Assembly (NCBI RefSeq): GCF_050947335.1
Contig: NW_027474128.1
Location: 16,075 to 80,074, forward strand
Length of the DNA: 64,000 nucleotides
Direction: 5' to 3'
Source: Megachile rotundata
Taxonomy: Eukaryota; Arthropoda; Insecta; Hymenoptera; Megachilidae
This document shows, one piece after another, positions 1-12,849 of this stretch. How positions within the stretch are numbered: position 1 is the stretch's first letter; every line of letters begins with the position of its first letter. The notes beneath the pieces were generated by a model. It was not told the DNA's origin, searched no databases, and saw only the letters and a program-made list of their open reading frames with translations. The position numbers and the translations under genes were made by a program.

Positions 1-1893
1 TAATTGTCGTTCTATCGGTCATATAACCATAATATGGCTAATAATATGAGTTAGATTGATAACAGTGAGTGTAATAAGTGTAGTAATTGTCGTTCTATCG
101 ATCATATAAGCATAATATGGCTAGTAATATGAGTTAGATTAATAATAATAAGAGTAATGAGTATAGTAATTGTCGTCCTATCGATCATATAAGCATAATA
201 TGGCTAATAATATGAGTTAGATTGATAATAATAAGAGTAATAAGTATAGTAATTGTCGTTCTATCGGTCATATAACCATAATATGGCCAATAATACGAGT
301 TAGATTGATAACAGTGAGTGTAATAAGTGTAGTAATTGTCGTTCTATCGATCATATAAGCATAATATGGCTAATAGTATGAGTTAGATTAATAAAAATAA
401 GAGTAATCAGTATAGTATTTGTCGTTCTATCGATCATATCTGCATAATATGATTAATAACATGAATTAGATTGATAATAGTGAGTGTAATAAGTTTAGTT
501 ATTGTCGTTCTATCGATCATATGAGCATAATATGGCTAATAATATGAGTTAGATTGATAATAATAAGAGTAATAAATATAGTAATTGTCGTTCTATCGGT
601 CATATAACCATAATATGGCCAATAATACGAGTTAGATTGATAACAGTGAGTGTAATAAGTGTAGTAATTCTCGTTCTATCGATCGTATAAGCATAATATG
701 GCTAATAATATGAGTTAGATTAATAATAATAAGAGTAATCAGTATAGTATTTGTGGTTCTATCGATCATATCTGCATAATATGGTTAATAACATGAATTA
801 GAGTAATAATAATAAGAGTAATCAGTATAGTGACTGTCGTTCTATCGATCATATCTTCATAATATGGTTAATAATATGAGTTAGATTGATTAAACTGAGT
901 GTAATAAGTGTAGTAATTGTCGTTCTATCGATCATATAAGCATAATATGGCTAATAATATGAGTTAGATTAATAATAATAAGAGTAATCAGTATAGTATT
1001 TGTCGTTCTATCGATCATATCTGCATAATATGATTAATAACATGAATTAGATTGATAATAGTGAGTGTAATAAGTGTAGTAATTGTCGTTCTATCGATCA
1101 TATGAGCATAATATGGCTAATAATATGAGTTAAATTGATAAGAATAAGTGTAATAAGTATAGTAATTGTCGTCCTATCGATCATATAAGCGTAATATGGC
1201 TAATAATATGAGTTAGATTGATAATAATAAGAGTAATGAGTATAGTAATTGTCGTCCTATCGATCATATAAGCATAATATGGCTAATAATATGAGTTAGA
1301 TTGATAATAATAAGAGTAATAAGTATAGTAATTGTCGTTCTATCGGTCATATAACCATAATATGGCCAATAATACGAGTTAGATTGATAACAGTGAGTGT
1401 AATAAGTGTAGTAATTGTCGTTCTATCGATCATATGAGCATAATATGGCTAGTAATATGAGTTAGATTAATAATAATAAGAGTAATGAGTATAGTAATTG
1501 TCGTCCTATCGATCATATAAGCATAATATGGCTAATAATATGAGTTAGATTGATAATAATAAGAGTAATAAGTATAGTAATTGTCGTTCTATCGGTCATA
1601 TAACCATAATATGGCCAATAATACGAGTTAGATTGATAACAGTGAGTGTAATAAGTGTAGTAATTGTCGTTCTATCGATCATATAAGCATAATATGGCTA
1701 ATAATATGAGTTAGATTAATAAAAATAAGAGTAATCAGTATAGTATTTGTCGTTCTATCGATCATATCTGCATAATATGATTAATAACATGAATTAGATT
1801 GATAATAGTGAGTGTAATAAGTGTAGTTATTGTCGTTCTATCGATCATATGAGCATAATATGGCTAATAATATGAGTTAGGTTGATAATAATA
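1..1893 (+). repeat. 16-monomer (1,328 bp) repeat, two partial copies
   Basis: Bases 1 to about 565 match 1329 to about 1893 at an offset of 1,328 bp (16 x 83). The rare variant CTAGTAATATGAG at 121 and 1449 marks the register. Scattered differences are visible, for example TAATAGTATG near 371 against TAATAATATG near 1699, and AAGTTTAG near 491 against AAGTGTAG near 1819. These copies are therefore older than the large repeats further right. The two matched parts are separated by about nine monomers of similar subtypes. The marker recurs once more near 9569. Confidence 0.8.
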
Positions 1894-2114
1894 AGAGTAA
1901 TGGTTATAGTAATTGTCGTCCTATCGATCATATAAGCATAATATGGCTAATAATATGAGTTAGATTGATAATAATAAGAGTAATAAGCATAGTAATTGTC
2001 GTTCTATCGGTCATATAACCATAATATGGCTAATAATATGAGTTAGATTGATAACAGTGAGTGTAATAAGTGTAGTAATTGTCGTTCTATCGATCATATA
2101 AGCATAATATGGCT

Positions 2115-2832
2115 AATAATATGAGTTAGATTAATAATAATAAGAGTAATCAGTATAGTATTTGTCGTTCTATCGATCATATCTGCATAATATGGTTAAT
2201 AACATGAATTAGATTGATAATAGTGGGTGTAATAAGTGTAGTAATTGTCGTTCTATCGATCATATGAGCATAATATGGCTAATAATATGAGTTAGATTGA
2301 TAATAATAAGAGTAATGAGTATAGTAATTGTCGTCCTATCGATCATATAAGCATAATATGGCTAATAATATGAGTTAGATTGATAATAATAAGAGTAATA
2401 AGTATAGTAATTGTCGCTCTATCGGTCATATAACCATAATATGGCTAATAATACGAGTTAGATTGATAACAGTGAGTGTAATAAGTGTAGTAATTGTCGT
2501 TCCATCGATCATATAAGCATAATATGGCTAATAATATGAGTTAGGTTGATAATAATAAGAGTAATAAGTATATTATTTGTCGTTATACCGATCATATAAG
2601 CATAATATGGCTAACAATATGAGTTAGATTGATAACAATAAGAGTAATAAGTATAGTAATTGTCGTTCTATCGATCATATCTTCATAATATGGTTAATAA
2701 TATGAGTTAGATTGGTAATAATAAGAGTAATTAGTATAGTAATTGTCGAACTATCGATCATATGAGCATAATATGGCTAATAATATGAGTTAGATTGATA
2801 ATAATAAGAGTAATAAATATAGTAATTGTCGT
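2115..2832 (+). repeat. Block J, copy 1 (about 8.6 monomers)
   Basis: This block of monomers in fixed order is marked by TAGTGGGTG at 2221 and ends with the four-monomer cassette K. It recurs with the marker at 10671, 16386, 21769 and 30875. The offset 2221 to 10671 is 8,450 bp, which equals 102 x 83 minus 16. The 16 bases are exactly accounted for by the one 71-bp and two 81-bp monomers lying between, so the correspondence is positional and not just similarity. Confidence 0.85.
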
Positions 2833-3310
2833 TCTATCGGTCATATAACCACAATATGGCTAATAATATGAGTTAGATTGATAATAATAAAAGTGGTAAG
2901 TATAGTACTTGTCGTTCTATCGATCATATAAACAGAATATTGCTAATAATATGAGTTAGATTGATAATAGCAAGAGTAATGAGTATAGTAATTGTCATAC
3001 TATCGATCATATAAGCATAATATGTCTATTAATATGAGTTAGAATGATAATAATAAGAGTAATGAGTATAGTAATTGTCGTACTATCGATCATATAAGCA
3101 TAATATGGATAATAATATGAGTTAGATTGATAATAATAAAAGTGGTAAGTATAGTACTTGTCGTTCTATCGATCATATAAACACAATATGGCCAATAATA
3201 TGAGTTAGATTGATAATAATAAGAGTAATGAGTATAGTAATTGTCGTCCTATCGATCATATAAGCATAATATGGCTAATAATATGAGTTAGATTGATAAT
3301 AATAAGAGTA
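2408..3310 (+). repeat. Older partial copy of the start of the 65-mer
   Basis: From 2408 to about 3310 the monomer order matches 12435 to about 13337 at an offset of 10,027 bp (121 x 83 minus 16). It shares the rare AACAGAATAT at 2931 and 12958. Single-base differences are visible, such as GTCGCTC at 2414 against GTCGTTC, and ATTGCTAAT near 2938 against ATGGCTAAT. After about 3310 the match resumes at an offset of 10,857 bp, so the 65-mer copies at 11.6-22.3 kb contain ten monomers (830 bp) that are absent here. Confidence 0.75.
2491..2822 (+). repeat. Cassette K, copy 1 (4 monomers, 332 bp)
   Basis: Four consecutive monomers carry linked rare variants: GTTCCATCG in the first, TTTGTCGTTATACCG with CTAACAATATG in the second, CATATCTTCAT with TTGGTAATA in the third, and GTCGAACTATCG with CATATGAGC in the fourth. 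The same ordered set occurs eight times between 2.4 and 31.5 kb, and once, shortened, near 41.7 kb. No function can be read from it. It is the clearest tracer of block movement in the window. Confidence 0.92.
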
Positions 3311-3403
3311 ATAAGCATAGTAATTGTCGTTCTATCGGTCATATAACCATAATATGGCTAATAATATGAGTTACATTGATAACAGTGAGTGTAATAAGTG
3401 TAG

Positions 3404-3474
3404 TAATTGTCGTTCTATCGATCATATAAGCATAATATGAGTTAGATTAATAATAATAAGAGTAATCAGTATAG
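3404..3474 (+). repeat. 71-bp monomer (12-bp deletion), copy 1
   Basis: GCATAATATG is followed directly by AGTTAG. Twelve bases of the consensus are missing, equal to one AATATG copy plus the GCTAAT between the two AATATG copies. The following half has TTAATAATAATAAG, as in the four copies at 14261, 19644, 24944 and 28003. Confidence 0.95.
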
Positions 3475-3721
3475 TATTTGTCGTTCTATCGATCATATCT
3501 GCATAATATGATTAATAACATGAATTAGATTGATAATAGTGAGTGTAATAAGTGTAGTAATTGTCGTTCTATCGATCATATGAGCATAATATGGCTAATA
3601 ATATGAGTTAGGTTGATAACAATAAGAGTAATGAGTATAGTAATTGTCGTCCTATCGATCATATAAGCATAATATGGCTAATAATATGAGTTAGATTGAT
3701 AACAATAAGAGTAATAAGCAT

Positions 3722-4090
3722 AGTAATTGTCGTTCTATCGATCATATCTGCATAATATGGTTAATAACATGAATTAAATTGATAATAGTGAGTGTAATAA
3801 GTGTAGTAATTGTCGTTCTATCGATCATATCTTCATAATATGGGTAATAATATGAGTTAGATTGATTAAAGTCAGTGTAATAAGTATAGTAATTGTCGTT
3901 CTATCGATCATATCTTCATAATATGGTTAATAATATGAGTTAGATTGATTAAAGTGAGTGTAATAAGGATAGTAATTGTCGTTCTATCGATCATATAAGC
4001 GTAATATGGCTAATAATATGAGTTAGATTGATAATAATAAAAGTGGTAAGTATAGTACTTGTCGTTCTATCGATCATATAAACACAATAT
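3722..4090 (+). repeat. Partial, older copy of block L
   Basis: It shares GAATTAAATT (near 3770), GGGTAATAATATG (near 3842) and ATTAAAGTCAGTG (near 3866), followed by ATAAGGATAG (near 3964), in the same order as the three longer copies of block L at 22.9, 32.0 and 35.0 kb. The monomers upstream of it differ from those copies. Confidence 0.7.
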
Positions 4091-4489
4091 GGCTAATAAT
4101 ATGAGTTAGATTGATAATAGTAAGAGTAATGAGTATAGTAATTGTCGTTCTATCGGTCATATAACCATAATATGGCTAATAATACGAGTTAGATTGATAA
4201 CAGTGAGTGTAATAAGTGTAGTAATTGTCGTTCTATCGATCATATAAGCGTAATATAGCTAATAATATGAGTTAGATTAATAATAATAAGAGTAATCAGT
4301 ATAGCATTTGTCGTTCTATCGATCATATCTGCATAATATGGTTAATAACATGAATTAGATTGATAATAGTGAGTGTAATAAGTGTAGTAATTGTCGTTCT
4401 ATCGATCATATAAGCATAATATGGCTTATAATATGAGTTAGATTGATAAGAATAAGAGTAATGAGTATAGTAATTGTCATACTATCGAT

Positions 4490-6811
4490 CATATAAGCAT
4501 AATATGGCTAATAATATGAGTTAGATTGATAATAATAAGAGTAATAAGCATAGTAATTGTCGTTCTATCGATCATATCTTCATAATATGGTTAATAATAT
4601 GAGTTAGATTGATTAAACTGAGTGTAATAAGTGTAGTAATTGTCGTTCTATCGATCATATAAGCATAATATGGCTAATAATATGAGTTAGATTAATAATA
4701 ATAAGAGTAATCAGTATAGTATTTGTCGTTCTATCGATCATATCTGCATAATATGATTAATAACATGAATTAGATTGATAATAGTGAGTGTAATAAGTGT
4801 AGTAATTGTCGTGCTATTGATCATATGAGCATAATATGGCTAATAATATGAGTTAGGTTGATAATAATAAGAGTAATGGGTATAGTAATTGTCGTACTAT
4901 CGATCATATAAGGATAATATGGCTAATAATATGAGTAAGATTGATAATAATAAGAGTAATGAGTATAGTAATTGTCGTCCTATCGATCATATAAGCATAA
5001 TATGGCTAATAATATGAGTTAGATTGATAATAATAAGAGTAATAAGTATAGTAATTGTCGTTCTATCGGTCATATAACCATAATATGGCTAATAATACGA
5101 GTTAGATTGATAACAGTGAGTGTTAAGTGTAGTAATTGTCGTTCTATCGATCATATAAGCGTAATATGGCTAATAATATGAGTTAGATTAATAATAATAA
5201 GAGGAATCAGTATAGCATTTGTCGTTCTATCGATCATATCTGCATAATATGGTTAATAACATGAATTAGATTGATAATAGTGAGTGTAATAAGTGTAGTA
5301 ATTGTCGTTCTATCGATCATATAAGCATAATATGGCTTATAATATGAGTTAGATTGATAAGAATAAGAGTAATGAGTATAGTAATTGTCATACTATCGAT
5401 CATATAAGCATAATATGTCTAATAATATGAGTTAGAATGATAATAATAAGAGTAATGAGTATAGTAATTGTCGTACTATCGATCATATAAGGATAATATG
5501 GCTAATAATATGAGTTAGATTGATAATAATAAGAGTAATGAGTATAGTAATTGTCGTCCTATCGATCATATAAGCATAATATGGATAATAATATGAGTTA
5601 GATTGATAATAATAAGAGTAATAAGCATAGTAATTGTCGTTCTATCGATCATATAAGCATAATATGGCTAATAATATGAGTTAGATTGATAAGAATAAGA
5701 GTAATAAGTATAGTAATTGTCGTTCTATCGTTCATATAAGCGTAATATGGCTAATAATATGAGTTAGATTGATAATAATAAAAGTGGTAAGTATAGTACT
5801 TGTCGTTCTATCGATCATATAAACACAATATGGCTAATAATATGAGTTAGATTGATAATAGTAAGAGTAATGAGTATAGTAATTGTCATACTATCGATCA
5901 TATAAGCATAATATGTCTAATAATATGAGTTAGAATGATAATAATAAGAGTAATGAGTATAGTAATTGTCGTACTATCGATCATATAAGCATAATATGGA
6001 TAATAATATGAGTTAGATTGATAATAATAAGAGTAATAAGTATAGTAATTGTCGTTCTATCGATCATATAAGCATAATATGGCTAATAATATGAGTTAGA
6101 TTGATAATAATAAGAGTAATGAGTATAGTAATTGTCGTCCTATCGATCATATAGGCATAATATGGCTAATAATATGAGTTAGATTGATAATAATAAGAGT
6201 AATAAGTATAGTAATTGTCGTTCTATCGGTCATATAACCATAATATGGCTAATAATACGAGTTAGATTGATAACAGTGAGTGTAATAAGTGTAGTAATTG
6301 TCGTTCTATCGATCATATAAGCGTAATATGGCTAATAATATGAGTTAGATTAATAATAATAAGAGTAATCAGTATAGCATTTGTCGTTCTATCGATCATA
6401 TCTGCATAATATGGTTAATAACATGAATTAGATTGATAATAGTGAGTGTAATAAGTGTAGTAATTGTCGTTCTATCGATCATATAAGCATAATATGGCTT
6501 ATAATATGAGTTAGATTGATAAGAATAAGAGTAATGAGTATAGTAATTGTCATACTATCGATCATATAAGCATAATATGTCTAATAATATGAGTTAGAAT
6601 GATAATAATAAGAGTAATGAGTATAGTAATTGTCGTACTATCGATCATATAAGCATAATATGGATAATAATATGAGTTAGATTGATAATAATAAAAGTGG
6701 TAAGTATAGTACTTGTCGTTCTATCGATTATATAAACACAATATGGCCAATAATATGAGTTAGATTGATAATAATAAGAGTAATGAGTATAGTAATTGTC
6801 GTCCTATCGAT
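4490..6811 (+). repeat. 28-monomer HOR (2,322 bp), copy 1
   Basis: Unique markers give the period. GTGCTATTGA lies at 4811 and 7133, and GTGTTAAGTG at 5120 and 7442, both 2,322 bp apart (28 x 83 minus 2, the 2 bases being the shortened monomer inside). A half-period of 14 monomers is also visible. TATAGCATTTG variants lie at 4303, 5214, 6376 and 7536; the last three are 1,162 and 1,160 bp apart (14 x 83, with and without the 2-bp deletion). The two halves differ by that deletion and several substitutions, so the 28-mer probably arose by doubling of a 14-mer. Confidence 0.85.
5052..5132 (+). repeat. 81-bp monomer, copy 1
   Basis: AGTGTAATAAGTG of the parent subtype is shortened to AGTGTTAAGTG, a loss of 2 bp in the monomer tail. 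The undeleted form is found in the same neighbourhood context near 6270 and near 37945. Confidence 0.93.
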
Positions 6812-8600
6812 CATATAAACATAATATGGCTAATAATATGAGTTAGATTGATAATAATAAGAGTAATAAGCATAGTAATTGTCGTTCTATCGATCATATC
6901 TTCATAATATGGTTAATAATATGAGTTAGATTGATTAAACTGAGTGTAATAAGTGTAGTAATTGTCGTTCTATCGATCATATAAGCATAATATGGCTAAT
7001 AATATGAGTTAGATTAATAATAATAAGAGTAATCAGTATAGTATTTGTCGTTCTATCGATCATATCTGCATAATATGATTAATAACATGAATTAGATTGA
7101 TAATAGTGAGTGTAATAAGTGTAGTAATTGTCGTGCTATTGATCATATGAGCATAATATGGCTAATAATATGAGTTAGGTTGATAATAATAAGAGTAATG
7201 GGTATAGTAATTGTCGTACTATCGATCATATAAGGATAATATGGCTAATAATATGAGTAAGATTGATAATAATAAGAGTAATGAGTATAGTAATTGTCGT
7301 CCTATCGATCATATAAGCATAATATGGCTAATAATATGAGTTAGATTGATAATAATAAGAGTAATAAGTATAGTAATTGTCGTTCTATCGGTCATATAAC
7401 CATAATATGGCTAATAATACGAGTTAGATTGATAACAGTGAGTGTTAAGTGTAGTAATTGTCGTTCTATCGATCATATAAGCGTAATATGGCTAATAATA
7501 TGAGTTAGATTAATAATAATAAGAGGAATCAGTATAGCATTTGTCGTTCTATCGATCATATCTGCATAATATGGTTAATAACATGAATTAGATTGATAAT
7601 AGTGAGTGTAATAAGTGTAGTAATTGTCGTTCTATCGATCATATAAGCATAATATGGCTTATAATATGAGTTAGATTGATAAGAATAAGAGTAATGAGTA
7701 TAGTAATTGTCATATTATCGATCACATAAGCATAATATGTCTAATAATATGAGTTAGAATGATAATAATAAGAGTAATGAGTATAGTAATTGTCGTACTA
7801 TCGATCATATAAGGATAATATAGCTAATAATATGAGTTAGATTGATAATAATAAGAGTAATGAGTATAGTAATTGTCGTCCTATCGATCATATAAGCATA
7901 ATATGGATAATAATATGAGTTAGATTGATAATAATAAGAGTAATAAGCATAGTAATTGTCGTTCTATCGATCATATAAGCATAATATGGCTAATAATATG
8001 AGTTAGATTGATAAGAATAAGAGTAATAAGTATAGTAATTGTCGTTCTATCGTTCATATAAGCGTAATATGGCTAATAATATGAGTTAGATTGATAATAA
8101 TAAGAGTAATAAATATAGTAATTGTCGTTCTATCGGTCATATAACCACAATATGGCTAATAATATGAGTTAGATTGATAATAATAAAAGTGGTAAGTATA
8201 GTACTTGTCGTTCTATCGATCATATAAACACAATATGGCTAATAATATGAGTTAGATTGATAATAGTAAGAGTAATGAGTATAGTAATTGTCATACTATC
8301 GATCATATAAGCATAATATGTCTAATAATATGAGTTAGAATGATAATAATAGGAGTAATGAGTATAGTAATTGTCGTACTATCGATCATATAAGCATAAT
8401 ATGGATAATAATATGAGTTAGATTGATAATAATAAGAGTAATAAGTATAGTAATTGTCGTTCTATCGATCATATAAGCATAATATGGCTAATAATATGAG
8501 TTAGATTGATAATAATAAGAGTAATGAGTATAGTAATTGTCGTCCTATCGATCATATAAGCATAATATGGCTAATAATATGAGTTAGATTGATAATAATA
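6812..8600 (+). repeat. 28-monomer HOR, copy 2 (truncated, with one extra monomer)
   Basis: It matches copy 1 at +2,322 bp from about 6812 to 8101. One monomer with AATAAATATAG and ATAACCACAAT is then inserted, and the match continues at +2,405 bp (2,322 + 83) to about 8600 before breaking off. Small differences are present, for example GTCATATTATCGATCACAT near 7710 against GTCATACTATCGATCATAT in copy 1. Confidence 0.82.
7374..7454 (+). repeat. 81-bp monomer, copy 2
   Basis: Same 2-bp deletion in the same order of neighbours as at 5052, exactly one 28-mer unit downstream. It was copied with the block and is not an independent event. Confidence 0.93.
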
Positions 8601-10190
8601 AGAGTAATGAGTATAGTAATTGTCGTCCTATCGATCATATAAGCATAATATGGCTAATAAGATGAGTTAGATTGATAATAATAAGAGTAATAAGTATAGT
8701 AATTGTCGTTCTATCGGTCATATAACCATAATATGGCCAATAATACGAGTTAGATTGATAACAGTGAGTGTAATAAGTGTAGTAATTGTCGTTCTATCGA
8801 TCGTATAAGCATAATATGACTAATAATATGAGTTAGATTAATAATAATAAGAGTAATCAGTATAGTATTTGTCGTTCTATCGATCATATCTGCATAATAT
8901 GGTTAATAACATGAATTAGAGTAATAATAATAAGAGTAATCAGTATAGTAACTGTCGTTCTATCGATCATATCTTCATAATATGGTTAATAATATGAGTT
9001 AGATTGATTAAACTGAGTGTAATAAGTGTAGTAATTGTCGTTCTATCGATCATATAAGCATAATATGGCTAATAATATGAGTTAGATTAATAACAATAAG
9101 AGTAATCAGTATAGTATTTGTCGTTCTATCGATCATATCTGCATAATATGATTAATAACATGAATTAGATTGATAATAGTGAGTGTAATAAGTGTAGTAA
9201 TTGTCGTTCTATCGATCATATGAGCATAATATGGCTAATAATATGAGTTAGATTGATAAGAATAAGTGTAATAAGTATAGTAATTGTCGTCCTATCGATC
9301 ATATAAGCGTAATATGGCTAATAATATGAGTTAGATTGATAATAATAAGAGTAATAAGTATAGTAATTGTCGTCCTATCGATCATATAAGCATAATATGG
9401 CTAATAATATGAGTTAGATTGATAGTAATAAGAGTAATAAGCATAGTAATTGTCGTTCTATCGGTCATATAACCATAATATGGCTAATAATATGAGTTAG
9501 ATTGATAACAGTGAGTGTAATAAGTGTAGTAATTGTCGTTCTATCGATCATATAAGCATAATATGGCTAGTAATATGAGTTAGATTAATAATAATAAGAG
9601 TAATGAGTATAGTAATTGTCGTCCTATCGATCATATAAGCATAATATGGCTAATAATATGAGTTAGATTGATAATAATAAGAGTAATAAGTATAGTAATT
9701 GTCGTTCTATCGGTCATATAACCATAATATGGCCAATAATACGAGTTAGATTGATAACAGTGAGTGTAATAAGCTTAGTAATTGTCGTTCTATCGATCAT
9801 ATAAGCATAATATGGCTAATAATATGAGTTAGATTAATAATAATAAGAGTAATCAGTATAGTATTTGTCGTTCTATCGATCATATCTGCATAATATGGTT
9901 AATAACATGAATTAGAGTAATAATAATAAGAGTAATCAGTATAGTAACTGTCGTTCTATCGATCATATCTTCATAATATGGTTAATAATATGAGTTAGAT
10001 TGATTAAACTGCGTGTAATAAGTGTAGTAATTGTCGTTCTATCGATCATATAAGCATAATATGGCTAATAATATGAGTTAGATTAATAATAATAAGAGTA
10101 ATCAGTATAGTATTTGTCGTTCTATCGATCATATCTGCATAATATGATTAATAACATGAATTAGATTGATAATAGTGAGTGTAATAAGTG
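8560..10190 (+). repeat. 12-monomer (996 bp) repeat
   Basis: About 8560-9190 matches about 9560-10190 at +996 bp (12 x 83). The marker is a tail in which TTGATAATAATAAG is replaced by GTAATAATAATAAG (GAATTAGAGTAA), at 8919 and 9915. The same odd tail appears at 801, 14883 and in the later copies of the large HORs. Differences between the two copies, such as AAACTGAG near 9010 against AAACTGCG near 10006, show they are not very recent. Confidence 0.78.
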
Positions 10191-10564
10191 TAGTTATTGT
10201 CGTCCTATCGATCATATGAGCATAATATGGCTAATAATATGAGTTAGATTGATAATAATAAGAGTAATAAATATAGTAATTGTCGTTCTATCGGTCATAT
10301 AACCATAATATGGCTAATAATATGAGTTAGATTGATAATAATAAAAGTGGTAAGTATAGTACTTGTCGTTCTATCGATCATATAAACACAATATGGCTAA
10401 TAATATGAGTTAGATTGATAATAGCAAGAGTAATGAGTATAGTAATTGTCATACTATCGATCATATAAGCATAATATGTCTAATAATATGAGTTAGAATG
10501 ATAATAATAAGAGTAATGAGTATAGTAATTGTCGTACTATCGATCATATAAGCATAATATGGAT

Positions 10565-11282
10565 AATAATATGAGTTAGATTAATAATAATAAGAGTAAT
10601 CAGTATAGTATTTGTCGTTCTATCGATCATATCTGCATAATATGGTTAATAACATGAATTAGATTGATAATAGTGGGTGTAATAAGTGTAGTAATTGTCG
10701 TTCTATCGATCATATGAGCATAATATGGCTAATAATATGAGTTAGATTGATAATAATAAGAGTAATGAGTATAGTAATTGTCGTCCTATCGATCATATAA
10801 GCATAATATGGCTAATAATATGAGTTAGATTGATAATAATAAGAGTAATAAGTATAGTAATTGTCGTTCTATCGGTCATATAACCATAATATGGCTAATA
10901 ATACGAGTTAGATTGATAACAGTGAGTGTAATAAGTGTAGTAATTGTCGTTCCATCGATCATATAAGCATAATATGGCTAATAATATGAGTTAGGTTGAT
11001 AATAATAAGAGTAATAAGTATATTATTTGTCGTTATACCGATCATATAAGCATAATATGGCTAACAATATGAGTTAGATTGATAACAATAAGAGTAATAA
11101 GTATAGTAATTGTCGTTCTATCGATCATATCTTCATAATATGGTTAATAATATGAGTTAGATTGGTAATAATAAGAGTAATTAGTATAGTAATTGTCGAA
11201 CTATCGATCATATGAGCATAATATGGCTAATAATATGAGTTAGATTGATAATAATAAGAGTAATAAATATAGTAATTGTCGT
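10565..11282 (+). repeat. Block J, copy 2
   Basis: Marker TAGTGGGTG at 10671, with cassette K at 10941-11272. It matches copy 1 at +8,450 bp and copy 3 at +5,715 bp (69 x 83 minus 12). It lies just before the first full 65-mer and looks like the 3' end of an earlier, now rearranged unit. The segment 11283-11575 that follows consists of common e/f-type monomers (GTCATACTATC, ATAAACACAATATGG). Confidence 0.82.
10941..11272 (+). repeat. Cassette K, copy 2
   Basis: Same four marked monomers as at 2491. GTTATACCG begins at 11032. Confidence 0.92.
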
Positions 11283-12517
11283 ACTATCGATCATATAAGC
11301 ATAATATGGATAATAATATGAGTTAGATTGATAATAATAAAAGTGGTAAGTATAGTACTTGTCGTTCTATCGATCATATAAACACAATATGGTTAATAAT
11401 ATGAGTTAGATTGATAATAGTAAGAGTAATGAGTATAGTAATTGTCATACTATCGATCATATAAGCATAATATGTCTAATAATATGAGTTAGAATGATAA
11501 TAATAAGAGTAATAAGTATAGTAATTGTCGTTCTATCGGTCATATAACCATAATATGGCCAATAATACGAGTTAGATTGATAACAGTGAGTGTAATAAGT
11601 GTAGTAATTGTCGTTCTATCGATCATATAAGCATAATATGGCTAATAATATGAGTTAGATTAATAATAATAAGAGTAATCAGTATAGTATTTGTCGTTCT
11701 ATCGATCATATCTGCATAATATGATTAATAACATGAATTAGATTGATAACAGTGAGTGTAATAAGTATAGTAATTGTCGTTATATCCATCATATAAGCAT
11801 AATAAGGCTAATAATATGAGTTAGATTGATAATAATAAGAGTTATGAGTATAGTAGTTGTCGTCCTATCGATCATATAAGCATAATATGGTTAATAATAT
11901 GAGTTAGGTTGATAATAATAAGAGTTATGGGTATAGTAATTGTCGTACTATCGATCATATAAGGATAATATGGTTAATAATATGAGTTAGATTGATAATA
12001 ATAAGAGTAATGAGTATAGTAATTGTCGTCCTATCGATCATATAAGCATAATATGGCTAATAATATGAGTTAGATTGATAACAATAAGAGTAATAAGCAT
12101 AGTAATTGTCGTTCTATCGGTCATATAACCATAATATGGCCAATAATACGAGTTAGATTGATAACAGTGAGTGTAATAAGTTTAGTAATTGTCGTTCTAT
12201 CGATCATATAAGCATAATATGGCTAATAATATGAGTTAGATTAATAATAATAAGAGTAATCAGTATAGTATTTGTCGTTCTATCGATCATATAAACACAA
12301 TATGGCTAATAATATGAGTTAGATTGATAATAGTAAGAGTAATGAGTATAGTAATTGTCATACTATCGATCATATAAGCATAATATGTCTAATAAAATGA
12401 GTTAGAATGATAATAATAAGAGTAATAAGTATAGTAATTGTCGTTCTATCGGTCATATAACCATAATATGGCTAATAATACGAGTTAGATTGATAACAGT
12501 GAGTGTAATAAGTGTAG

Positions 12518-12849
12518 TAATTGTCGTTCCATCGATCATATAAGCATAATATGGCTAATAATATGAGTTAGGTTGATAATAATAAGAGTAATAAGTATAT
12601 TATTTGTCGTTATACCGATCATATAAGCATAATATGGCTAACAATATGAGTTAGATTGATAACAATAAGAGTAATAAGTATAGTAATTGTCGTTCTATCG
12701 ATCATATCTTCATAATATGGTTAATAATATGAGTTAGATTGGTAATAATAAGAGTAATTAGTATAGTAATTGTCGAACTATCGATCATATGAGCATAATA
12801 TGGCTAATAATATGAGTTAGATTGATAATAATAAGAGTAATAAATATAG
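12518..12849 (+). repeat. Cassette K, copy 3 (inside 65-mer copy A)
   Basis: It lies 1,577 bp (19 x 83) after copy 2 and 4,138 bp (50 x 83 minus 12) before the other K cassette of the same unit. Confidence 0.92.
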
